This document shows, in pieces, positions 1 through 7,900 of a stretch of DNA of 29,645 nucleotides (position 1 is its first letter; each line of letters opens with the position of its first letter). The DNA lies in IMG/VR virus record IMGVR_UViG_3300010392_000184, positions 1-29,645 of that record. One strand, 5' to 3'. The notes beneath the pieces were generated by a model. That model saw only the letters and a list, made by a program, of their open reading frames with translations, did no database searches and was not told where the DNA came from. A program made the position numbers and the translations under genes. The stretch comes from a virus.

Positions 1-113
1 CTCTTGGCACTCAGATTATTAAAGAACTTGCACCTGGGACATTTGATTTCCAGGGCGATATAAATGGCTTTTGCCAGCAATTTTCGGCAGCCAGAACAGC
101 GTACTTCGTGCAT
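1..113 (-). CDS. com: Com-like zinc-finger translational activator (5' part, runs off the left edge)
   Basis: Reading down from an ATG at 113, the frame encodes 37 residues with two zinc-knuckle pairs, C6xxC9 and C25PRC28. The stretch IKCPRCK matches the Com family. In phage Mu, Com binds a stem-loop in the com-mom mRNA and opens the mom start site for translation. Mom then modifies adenines in phage DNA against host restriction. The ribosome site AGGATGG lies 7-9 nt before the ATG. The gene is the last one visible at the late end, exactly where Mu carries com-mom, so a mom-type gene is predicted just outside the window. That prediction is inference. No GATC (Dam) sites are present in 114-411, unlike the Dam-controlled mom region of Mu. 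Confidence 0.8.
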   Translation of the reverse strand, partial: MHEVRCSGCRKLLAKAIYIALEIKCPRCKFFNNLSAK

Positions 114-134
114 GTGAACCCATCCTATTTCTGA

Positions 135-412
135 TAGGCTTCCCCAGCTGGTCGCGACCGGCGGGGCAGCCTTGGTTCACAGTGCTTGCTCACTGTGAGC
201 GGGTAGTCTGGTGTTACCGCACCGGGCTACTCGCTGTCTCTCTCCTATTCCTGGCCGCCTCACTATCGGCGACGGCCTAATCCAACCCTTCCTCCAACCT
301 AGCCGTCTCAGTTGGCCGTCATGAAACGGGGCACTATCTGGCTGCGCTTGGGCTTACTACTCCACCGGTTTCCCGCAGCTCACCGGCTCGCACACCCTCA
401 GTATCGTGCCCC
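135..412. ncRNA. Candidate structured RNA or highly structured leader next to com
   Basis: No convincing ORF fits here, but the segment is filled with inverted repeats. H1 pairs 137-153 with 156-171 (about 14 bp, one bulge, one mismatch). H2 pairs 175-184 with 191-200. H3 pairs 203-213 with 220-230 (11 bp). A stem pairs 271-277 with 314-320. A closing stem pairs 328-334 with 406-412 and encloses 341-346 with 374-379. Five non-Watson-Crick positions (149/160, 176/199, 207/226, 209/224, 340/380) are G-T on the plus strand, hence G-U if RNA is made from plus but A-C mismatches if made from minus. That favours a plus-strand RNA, opposite to all genes. Alternatively it is the leader of com. No T-run terminator is seen on either side. 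Confidence 0.45.
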
Positions 413-1020
413 TATTGGGTATAAAGAGAGGAAACCGATTGAGTCGCCACCCTGGCACCAAAGTAGCCGATACGCTCAATGTCGAACATGTCGCTATGGG
501 CCTTACTGGTCACCTCGTAATCGGTTTCCTTATTGAAATTCCGCACCCGGGTATCGTTACCCTGGTACCCAGTTGCACCCATCTCTCCCCAGGGTCGCGC
601 ATTGGCGGCGGGCAACCACTTTGCCCACTTCACCGGAGCATCGCTGGGGCTGTGCCAAACGTGTAGGCTTTTAATCCCGGCTGGCGGCACTATACGCGGG
701 TCCAGCGCCGGGTTGATGTACACAGCCAGGTCAATCTTTGCACCGAACTCTCTGCCAGCCAGGTGTGCGATCGCACAACCATTAGAGTGAGCTGCGACAA
801 TCACCTGGTGGCCACCCAGCTTGGCGTTTTGCACGGCGGTAGCCACCTGGCGGGCAATCTTCATGTTCTTGAAGCGGGTATCCAGCAGTCCGAAATGGCC
901 ATAGTTCACCATGACATAGGGCACCCCCATGTCGGCGAAAAAGGGCCTCAACTTACCAACGGTAGCCCGGCCACCGTCCCACACATTGAACCCGTGAATG
1001 AGAATAACCAAGGGCGTCAT
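412..1020 (-). CDS. Alpha/beta-hydrolase fold esterase/lipase-like protein
   Basis: 202 residues. The N-terminal strand ends in the oxyanion motif HGFN (9-12). The nucleophile elbow is AHSNG with S79, the acid is probably D127 in a SPSDAPV context, and the base is probably H175. So a full Ser-Asp-His triad is visible and the length fits a single hydrolase domain. There is no signal peptide. It starts by ATGA overlap with the upstream lipoprotein gene, which implies coupled translation. It sits in the terminal cargo segment of the phage, between structural genes and com, and is not needed for known Mu functions. A role in lysis, exclusion or host-surface change is possible, but the substrate cannot be inferred. 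Confidence 0.75.
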   Translation of the reverse strand: MTPLVILIHGFNVWDGGRATVGKLRPFFADMGVPYVMVNYGHFGLLDTRFKNMKIARQVATAVQNAKLGGHQVIVAAHSNGCAIAHLAGREFGAKIDLAVYINPALDPRIVPPAGIKSLHVWHSPSDAPVKWAKWLPAANARPWGEMGATGYQGNDTRVRNFNKETDYEVTSKAHSDMFDIERIGYFGARVATQSVSSLYTQ

Positions 1021-1394
1021 TGAGGCACCTTCACGGCAGATAAAATGGACCGCAGAATCTCGGCATTAGCTTTTGTCACCTCAGCCTGTGAATTGATCAG
1101 CTCAACGCTGGCTGCCACCGGATCGCTGGCTTTAGCCCCTGTTTCGTCCAGTGTTAAATTGACCTCGCCTGTTTGTGGGTCTTTGCTGAACGTTACCTCA
1201 AGATTGGCGATGTCCTTTGTGTTGAATATCTCCGCCTCAGAACACACCGGCTGACCGCCGGTGCCCTCCTGGCAATTAGTCAGATGGTAGCGAGCCTGCC
1301 CCGCGTTGCTGATACCAAACGGGGCGGTCGTCGAACTGCAGGCAGATAGCAGGGTGGCCACCAGCAGCAAAAACACCAGGTTAATCACTTTCAT
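1017..1394 (-). CDS. Small phage-encoded lipoprotein
   Basis: 125 residues. It begins with a basic residue, a hydrophobic stretch and the lipobox LLSAC, with acylated Cys predicted at residue 19, so it should be exported and lipid-anchored. The mature part is polar with two further cysteines (about C41 and C51) and a predicted C-terminal helix. It overlaps the hydrolase by 4 nt, so the two are probably co-expressed. Phage lipoproteins can act as outer-membrane spanins or in superinfection exclusion. The length and lack of a Pro-rich linker do not single out either, and no lysis gene adjoins it. Function unknown. Confidence 0.75.
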   Translation of the reverse strand: MKVINLVFLLLVATLLSACSSTTAPFGISNAGQARYHLTNCQEGTGGQPVCSEAEIFNTKDIANLEVTFSKDPQTGEVNLTLDETGAKASDPVAASVELINSQAEVTKANAEILRSILSAVKVPQ

Positions 1395-1404
1395 AATTGC
1401 CCCT

Positions 1405-1632
1405 TTAAGCTGCTTTCAATTCCGAGGCCATGATCGGGCCAGCGGTATCGATCGTGATACTGAAATCCACGCCAACGGGGGTAGCGCTACCAGGCATACC
1501 TTTCAGCAACAGACGTCCGTATTTGATGCCGTCGCCCGCAGATGCTTCGCGGGCCGTCAGATCGCCCAATGCACAGCTACCAAAACCGTTGGCAGCCAGA
1601 AGGATATTGGGTAGCAGCGTCTCCTGGGTCAT
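1405..1632 (-). CDS. Hypothetical small phage protein
   Basis: 75 residues, not recognised. It has a mixed hydrophobic and glycine-rich composition with no clear membrane segment or motif. It is the first gene of the terminal cargo operon and is followed 10 nt later by the lipoprotein gene. A 110-bp non-coding stretch upstream carries a 17-bp motif (1734-1750) shared with the regions before lys and gpI, so its expression probably starts there with the late genes. The ribosome site is weak (GAAG before the ATG). Confidence 0.5.
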   Translation of the reverse strand: MTQETLLPNILLAANGFGSCALGDLTAREASAGDGIKYGRLLLKGMPGSATPVGVDFSITIDTAGPIMASELKAA

Positions 1633-1733
1633 TATCGGTTACATCTTCACGCCCTCACCGGCACCTTAAATAGTCAAAAATTAGCGTTTGATTGGGACTT
1701 AAAGTGTCGGCGAATCGGGCGAAGGCATGGGAG

Positions 1734-1750
1734 TAAACCGGTTTATTGTT
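1734..1750 (-). promoter_or_regulatory. Conserved 17-bp late-promoter motif, copy 3 (cargo operon)
   Basis: On the minus strand it reads AACAATAAACCGGTTTA. It contains the perfect 12-bp palindrome TAAACCGGTTTA and overlaps the stop codon of the gene ending at 1743. Closely related copies lie at 14474-14490 before gpI and 22913-22929 before lys. The dyad suggests a dimeric activator, the Mor/C-type protein encoded at 26441-26875 being the natural candidate. The assignment is inferred. Confidence 0.5.
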
Positions 1751-2297
1751 CGGGCCAACCCGCATTGATATCAGTCAACGGATCAGTCGCAACAGCTTGC
1801 TCGAGGCTGTCGCTGTATGCGCGGATCGCCTTGATTGAATCCCAGACGGCCTGAATATCTGCGATTTCCTGTTCCTCGGCTGCTGACAGCGACCCCTCGG
1901 CCACCTGTTTTTTGAGCAGCTCCAGACCACGGGCAGACAGGTTGCGCTGCTTCCACTCTGGATACATAGCGACAATCTTCTGGTAGGCGATCTCATTGAT
2001 CTTGGGCAGCTTCCGCGCCACGATGTCGGCGTCGTCGCGCTGCGTCAGGACCGGCGTTGCCATCACTTTGTCGGGGCCGATCTCGTATGAATACGAGGAG
2101 ACGTAGTGCGTGTCCGGGTCGTACTGCACCGCCGCAACCTCTTCCGGGAGCCAGCCAAGGGCAATAACGTCTCCCGTGTGACCCTTGCTCCACATCTCTG
2201 CCAGCGGATATTGGACGCCGTTGTCGCTGCTCCACATCCTGGGCAGCGGAATCGGCCCTTCGATGATTGAATTGTCCTCTACTCTAAAAAAGTTCAT
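1743..2297 (-). CDS. Tail fibre-associated or fibre-assembly-like protein
   Basis: 184 residues from the ATG at 2297 (MNFFRVEDN). A longer in-frame start at 2357 would lie inside the upstream gene and is less likely. The gene follows the LamG-type fibre gene by 1 nt and ends the structural operon. The N-terminal half has short aromatic repeats, and residues around 100-170 are helical and acidic. The position after the fibre is typical of fibre chaperones or small tail-tip decorations, but I do not recognise a defined domain. The stop codon overlaps the conserved regulatory motif at 1734-1750. Confidence 0.6.
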   Translation of the reverse strand: MNFFRVEDNSIIEGPIPLPRMWSSDNGVQYPLAEMWSKGHTGDVIALGWLPEEVAAVQYDPDTHYVSSYSYEIGPDKVMATPVLTQRDDADIVARKLPKINEIAYQKIVAMYPEWKQRNLSARGLELLKKQVAEGSLSAAEEQEIADIQAVWDSIKAIRAYSDSLEQAVATDPLTDINAGWPEQ

Positions 2298-2298
2298 T

Positions 2299-3030
2299 TT
2301 AGCCTCGCGTGGGGAATGGATCTGTGGGGATGGGGAAAGAAGCGGTATATCGAGCAACGCCTCTCGTTATCCGTACTGGGCCAAAGTGCCCGTCAAAAGC
2401 GTTTTCGCCACTTACTGCACTTGCTCCGATGGTGGCATCGTCAGATTGAGCAGCCAATGAGCCACTTCTTGAGTAAGTGACATCCAAAGTTCCGTTCACA
2501 AATCCACGGAAACTACTTCCTTCCCTGGCAACCGCAATGTGGGTCCATGCTCCGGTTGGAATATTTATAGAGCCTGTCCCAAACCCTCCATTAATGTTCC
2601 ACGAACTACCACCGATAGTGGAGCCAATGATGTAAAGCCTGTTGTTCCCGGACACGTTTTTAATGCCGAGGAGAATTGGAGACGATTCTCCAAAACCAGA
2701 TCGCTTACCGAACAGGTGCTGCTCGCCAGACGCAACATCTGGCCGAATCCACCCCTCGATGCAAAAATTGTCGGAGCCAAAATCTAATCTGTTGTCATCC
2801 GGTGTTTGGATGAAGTCCCCTGAACCGTCCCCCAAGACAGACCGACCGTAAAATTTCGACTGAGCGGTATCGATCTGAACATTGCCCTTGGCGACCAGGG
2901 TGCGGTTGAAGTCGGAAAGGTCGGTAAATGATGTGCTGCCATCAGCTTCGGTTCTCGGCTGAAGCAACAATTCAACATTTGCCCAATACGGGTCTCTTGG
3001 GCCAGCGATAAAGCCGCGATTAAACATCAA
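2299..3030 (-). CDS. LamG/concanavalin-like tail fibre or receptor-binding protein
   Basis: 243 residues. From about residue 55 it follows the LamG-like jelly-roll pattern: GDGSGDFIQTPD, an FCIEGWIRP strand, then GAWTHIAVAREGSSFRGFVNG and a closing GPVRITRGVARY. Proteins with this pattern at the tail tip bind glycans and act in host recognition. It overlaps the preceding fibre gene by ATGA and is followed 1 nt later by the last structural gene. It is short for a complete fibre, so it probably works as a separate tip module on the product of 3027-4043. Diversity-generating target repeats were looked for at its 3' end and not seen. Confidence 0.75.
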   Translation of the reverse strand: MMFNRGFIAGPRDPYWANVELLLQPRTEADGSTSFTDLSDFNRTLVAKGNVQIDTAQSKFYGRSVLGDGSGDFIQTPDDNRLDFGSDNFCIEGWIRPDVASGEQHLFGKRSGFGESSPILLGIKNVSGNNRLYIIGSTIGGSSWNINGGFGTGSINIPTGAWTHIAVAREGSSFRGFVNGTLDVTYSRSGSLAAQSDDATIGASAVSGENAFDGHFGPVRITRGVARYTASFPIPTDPFPTRG

Positions 3031-4043
3031 GCAAACCCTTGTGCGATGCCCATGAACTGGAGCTTTATGCCGTTACTTCTGAAGGACAGCAGGTCCTCCG
3101 CACCCGCTGCCGTAGACAGCGTTGGACTGCCTGCGTCCCCAAAGTCGAAATCGGCGGAATAGGCCAGCGTCCTGTTCCCTGTTCCGTCTTGAATAGCCAG
3201 GAACGAACACCATGTGCCAGCCGGGGGAATGGCGGTCGCGTCCAGAGTGCGGTTGCCACCCAAGGTCGCCTTGGCCTCCGCCCCGTTTGAGATATTCCAA
3301 CTGATGGTCGCGCCGTCGGTGAGGGTCTGCTCGGCAAGATAGGGGTTGCCACTGACTGATTTGTTGCCGGTTGTGCTTGATCGCAGGTACTGCTCTTGCA
3401 ATACATGTATCTGCATCCTTTTCAGCACACCACCATCGTTGATCAGCAGTTCATCGGTTGCTGCCAAGCCACTTCCCAATGCTGGCTTCCCGGTTATCGC
3501 GGCAACCTGCAACGTGGTCGCACCGTCACCGCTGGAGGTGACATCGCCGGAGTGGTTGGGGTGGACGTAGAGCGAGATCACCACCCAGGTGGAACCGTTA
3601 TAGACCCGCAGGTTGCCCGCCGAGGTATTCCAGTACAGTGCACCGGTGAGCAGTGCATCGCCGTCATTGTCAGTCGTCGGGTCGCTTGATTTTGCACCCA
3701 AGTAGCGGTCGTCGAAGTTGTCCAGGGCGGCCTCAGCCAGCGCCTGTGCCGCCTCGGCTACGCTCTGTGCAGCCAGGGCGCCTGATTCAGCATTGCCCGC
3801 ATTGGTTTCAGATGTGGCCGCGTTGCCCTCTGACGTGGATGCGGCGCTGGCGCTATTGGCCGCCGATGTGGCATCGGCATCCACCTGAGCCGCCACGTTG
3901 TTCATTTCCGTGATGGCAGCGTTCTCTTCGGTCACCATGCCGGGCAGTGCCGCCAAAAACGTGTCCGCCTTGTTGGCAAAGGTGGTTGGATCGTCTGTGC
4001 GCTGCGGCGCAGCGGGCAGCGTTGTAATTAACGGTATGCTCAT
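3027..4043 (-). CDS. Tail fibre/spike protein with Ala-rich collar
   Basis: 338 residues. Residues 45-115 are an Ala/Ser/Glu-rich helical repeat (AASTSEGNAATSET style) as in the coiled-coil shafts of trimeric phage fibres. It is followed by a module with LYWNTSAGNLRVYNGSTWV, a widespread fibre motif, and a C-terminal beta-rich domain ending with an NRTLAYSADFDFG pattern. It starts by ATGA overlap with the 311-aa tail gene and ends by overlap with the LamG gene. The three probably form the receptor-binding tip. Confidence 0.75.
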   Translation of the reverse strand: MSIPLITTLPAAPQRTDDPTTFANKADTFLAALPGMVTEENAAITEMNNVAAQVDADATSAANSASAASTSEGNAATSETNAGNAESGALAAQSVAEAAQALAEAALDNFDDRYLGAKSSDPTTDNDGDALLTGALYWNTSAGNLRVYNGSTWVVISLYVHPNHSGDVTSSGDGATTLQVAAITGKPALGSGLAATDELLINDGGVLKRMQIHVLQEQYLRSSTTGNKSVSGNPYLAEQTLTDGATISWNISNGAEAKATLGGNRTLDATAIPPAGTWCSFLAIQDGTGNRTLAYSADFDFGDAGSPTLSTAAGAEDLLSFRSNGIKLQFMGIAQGFA

Positions 4044-4975
4044 ACGAGGCCCTCAATTTGGATCGAGCAATCGGAGTACTCAGGCCCCGATAGCACAATG
4101 TCGAAATCTCTGAAATAGCCGTAGATCAGGGTGCCCCAATCGCCGTCTGACTTGCCGGCCCACACCGCCGGGGTGGCGCGCAATGCGGCCAGCTGGTTGC
4201 GTACAATGCGCGTCTGGTGCGTTTGCAGGATCAAATCGAACTCGCCGCGCTGGGAGTAGTCGCGCTCGATCACCACGGCGTTGCCGAAGGTGTCACGATC
4301 TTTGCGGGAGTAGTCGATAATGCCGATGCTGGCCCCGAACTGGGTGTCGCCGATTTCTGTAAAGCGGCCCAGGGCGATCTCGCCGACACTCGCGTCGCCA
4401 CTGGCTACATTCAACGTGATGTCGATGTCTGCGGCGGCATAGAGCGGCAGATCGAACAGCACCAGCTCGCGGTAGTTGATTATGGGATCGTAAAAGTAGT
4501 GATACCAATCCGACACCGAGCCGTTGTCAACCAGGTCGACTGTCGTGGTGTAAACCACCCCGTCCACCGGGTCGGTGATGGTGATGTCCACCGAGTCGGC
4601 ATCCACGTTGAACATGGCGACGCTGTTGGCAATCGCCCCCAGGGTCAGGGTGATCGAGATGCCCCCGGTTCGGGTCGACGGATCGGCCAGGCGCTGGTCA
4701 AACATTTTCCAGCGGTTGGTGGCGGATACCTCCAGCCACTTGTCGGCATTGTTGGTCTGATCGGTGGGGTCATTGCCGGTGTTGGAGGCAATCAACGATT
4801 CGTAGATTTTGTGGGTGGCCGTCGCGGCCCCGCCACCGGTGCCGGTCACCATGACCTTATCGCCCAGGGCATAGGTGGTGGCACTGCTGTATTCCGTCTC
4901 ATCCGTTTCAGGGATGTTGGTCGCAGTCATTTTGCCGTTGGCCGGCGTCACATCGATGGGATTGATGATTCTCAT
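4040..4975 (-). CDS. Tail-tip protein directly after the tape measure (distal tail/hub candidate)
   Basis: 311 residues. Residues 25-95 resemble a small tip domain seen in tail proteins (ATTYALGDKVM ... NKWLEVS-like pattern, then RWKMFDQ). The middle is beta-rich (ITDPVDG, VDLVDNG), and the C-terminal 120 residues (GDTQFGASIGIIDYSRK ... IQIEGLV) look like a tail structural domain. It overlaps the tape-measure stop by 4 nt. Siphophages need a distal tail protein and a hub. As no other candidates are present, this gene probably covers at least one of these jobs. The function is inferred from position. Confidence 0.55.
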   Translation of the reverse strand: MRIINPIDVTPANGKMTATNIPETDETEYSSATTYALGDKVMVTGTGGGAATATHKIYESLIASNTGNDPTDQTNNADKWLEVSATNRWKMFDQRLADPSTRTGGISITLTLGAIANSVAMFNVDADSVDITITDPVDGVVYTTTVDLVDNGSVSDWYHYFYDPIINYRELVLFDLPLYAAADIDITLNVASGDASVGEIALGRFTEIGDTQFGASIGIIDYSRKDRDTFGNAVVIERDYSQRGEFDLILQTHQTRIVRNQLAALRATPAVWAGKSDGDWGTLIYGYFRDFDIVLSGPEYSDCSIQIEGLV

Positions 4976-7900
4976 GATACTGAGCGAGTCTCCGGCAAGC
5001 CGTCATTCTCCCAGCGGTCGGCGATCTTGGCCGACTTCAGGGTATTTTTGGCGATCTGGTACTGGCCAGTTCGGTTTTCTCCGCGCATGCGCTCAACCTC
5101 GGCCCGCAGCGCCCTAAGCTCTGCCACCACTTCGCTGTTGTCCAGCAGCCTGCTGGTGTCGCCGGAGTTGGCGATGTAGGACGGGCCGGTAAACTCCAGC
5201 TCCGGGCCGGTTTCACCGACCACACGCAGCCCCCCGGCGTGATAGCCACCGGAGGCAAAGCCGGGGATATTGTCGATGGTGCCGCCCCCGGTGAAGTGGG
5301 CGCGCAGAAAGTCGGTGCGCGAGGCGAAGTTGTCCGGGTTCAGGGCCTTGGCGATGTCTTGCACCACATCCACCGTGGCCTCGCCGGCGGTAATCACCTG
5401 GTCAAATGCCGGCGCCAGCGTCAACATGGTGGCGAACATGTCCCGGCCACTCTGCGTGGTCAGGTCGAACGACTCCACCAGGCTGCGGAACTCCATACGG
5501 GTTTCCGGCATGGAGAGATTCAGCTCGCCGATGACGGCCACCAGCTGATCGTTGATGCGGGCCAGCTTTTCCTCTTCGCTATAGTATCGATCGTAATACT
5601 GGCCTGTGGCTGCCGACAGGTTCTCAATGCCGCCGAAGGATGCCGCCACTTTTGAGGCTTCCACCATGCCGGTGATGCTGTCGGCAAACGTCTGGAAGCC
5701 GAGGTTGCCGAGAATGTCTTGCACACCGGCGAACTCTTGCTGGACACGGATCAGGGTGTCGGCCAGCAGCTCACCCTCTTTGGACAAATCCAGCAGCGGC
5801 TGTACATCAACCGCCGTGCCGGTCATCTCATTGACCGTTGATATCCAGGCGTTCAGGAAATCATCCGGGGCGCGCTTGAGCTGGTTGGTGTCGACCCGGT
5901 TGAAGGACGCGGCCCCGATCAGGTTGCCAACGGCATGGCCCGCCTCGCCCTTGCCAGGCAGCGTGGTCTTGCTCAAGTCAATACCATCGACGCCAAGGGA
6001 GTTGTAAACGCCCAGCAAAGCCGCATCGATTGATGCGAACATATCGCGCAGCTCGCGGGCAGCCTCGGCCCCTTTGCCACCAACGCGTTTTGCTACAGGC
6101 GTCAACCACAGGCCGGACTCCGCCTGTATGGCCTGATTTGGAGCCCAGCCGGTGCCGAACTTGCCGGTGGCCACCGCCAGGTTCACCCGCTTTTTGCCGT
6201 CGCCGCCGAACGCGCCATCCAGGAACCCACCAAGAGTGCCGCCGAAGAACGCGCCGATGGGGCCGCCCAGCAGCGCACCGCCGATGGCCCCTACGGTTGA
6301 TCCGATATTGGAGTTGGCCTGTTTGCCAAAAAGTCCTTCGCCGAGGCCGGTGCCTACAAAACTGCCAGCCAGCCCGCCGAGTGTCGATAGCGCCAGACCA
6401 CCGGTGGTAATGCCATTAAGCTGGCTGCCGATCGCGCGGAGCGTTTGTGAGCCGGTGTTGGCCCCCAGGGTGTAGATTGTTTCTCCGATGCCGCGCAGAG
6501 GGTTGCCACTGAGCAGCGCCTTGCCGGCGCTGTAGATGTTCGACACGCCAGACAGCAGGCCACCGCCGCCTGATCCGCCACCGGTGATATTACTCAGCAG
6601 ACCGCCCGCGCTTGCCGCGCTTGACCCGCCACCCAGTCCCAGTGATACCAAAATGGGCTTCGTCACTGCCTGGTGGGCCAACTCTGCTAACAGGCGTTTA
6701 AAGCTATTTTTCAGGCTGTCCGCAAAATCCTCAAAGCTATCGAACGCACCTTCCCAGGCATCGGCAAAAGACTCATCAATGCGCTTGGTCGCCTCCTCCC
6801 ACGCATCGGCGAACGGATCTGCCTCTTCCTTAACATTCTCGATTTTGTCCTGGTAATCGCCCAGAGCTTTTTCGGCATCGTAGCGGGCCGCTATCTCTTC
6901 CCGCAGGCGCTTCACTTCCTCGGGCAGCAGATTTTTTGCATTGGCCCGGCGCAGCTCCACCTCAATGTACTTCTCGCGGTTGAATGCCTCCAGGGCAGCG
7001 CCACCAGCAATGGTGGCAGACAGCTCACGCTTTAGCAGTTCCGTTTCAAACTGGAGATTGCCGACGGTTGCCTGGTATGTTTCCTGGATTCGCGCCTTTT
7101 GCTCCGCCAGCTTTTTCTGTTCATCAGTCAGCTCACCTGTGGCCGTAGCGACATTACCAAGCTCTTCTTCAAGGCTCGGTAATCCCTTGACGAACTCGCT
7201 AATTGCAGCGGGAGCTTTTTCATAGGTTTTTATTGCATCCTCAAGGCGCTTTTTATTTTCACGCAACGCCTCTGCCTGATTCAAAAGGGGCTGGATAACA
7301 GCTTCAAAACCGGACTCACTGCTATTCAGTCGGCGGCTTTGATCTGCAATTTCCTTCTCGACTTTAGCAAGCGCCTCATTAATTTCATCCAGCTTAACTT
7401 GAGCGCTCGTTTTGCCGAGGTTCTTCATTGATGCAATCAGTTCATCAACATCACCGGTAAAGTTTTTAACCTCGGCTTTTGAATTAAAGAGAGCGTCACG
7501 AAACAGGTAAATGCCAGTTGCAGCCGTAACAGCAAGTCCAACTGGGCCGCCTATCAATCCCAATAGTCCTCGCATACTCAGCATGGCTAAATTATGGGCT
7601 TTCTGTGCTGTTGTCAGCCTGGTAATAGCACCGGTATAAAGACTTACCGAAGTTCCCGCCGTTCCATAACCAGCGGACGCAGCCAATGCTGCGACTCGCT
7701 CTTTAGCCCATAATCCTGTGGAGGTAGCAAGACTTGTCGCTAAACGTACACCAATAACCGCAGCCAACACCTCGGCCACTGATAGAACCTGCTCAATGCT
7801 TTCAGGGTCTAGTGCATCAAGCCTCTGTGAAACAGCTTGTATACCTTCAGCCAAGCCTTGCATGGCCGTAGTTTTGTCATCCACCAGGCCAAGAGCTCTA

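Noticed and set aside
3-134. Plus-strand open frame (about 43 codons) ending at TGA 132-134, resembling the tail of a gene
   Set aside because: The minus strand of the same bases encodes the Com zinc-knuckle pattern with SD and ATG. The plus frame is its shadow.
328-412. Possible tRNA: 7-bp acceptor-like stem with a branch inside
   Set aside because: No T-arm with the TTC consensus, no D-arm or anticodon arm of proper size. Treated as part of the structured segment.
135-412. Retron or other reverse-transcriptase-linked ncRNA
   Set aside because: No reverse transcriptase gene is visible on either side in the window.
1743-3030. Diversity-generating retroelement target in the fibre genes
   Set aside because: No template repeat, no accessory gene and no reverse transcriptase seen. 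The LamG C-terminus lacks a variable-repeat look.
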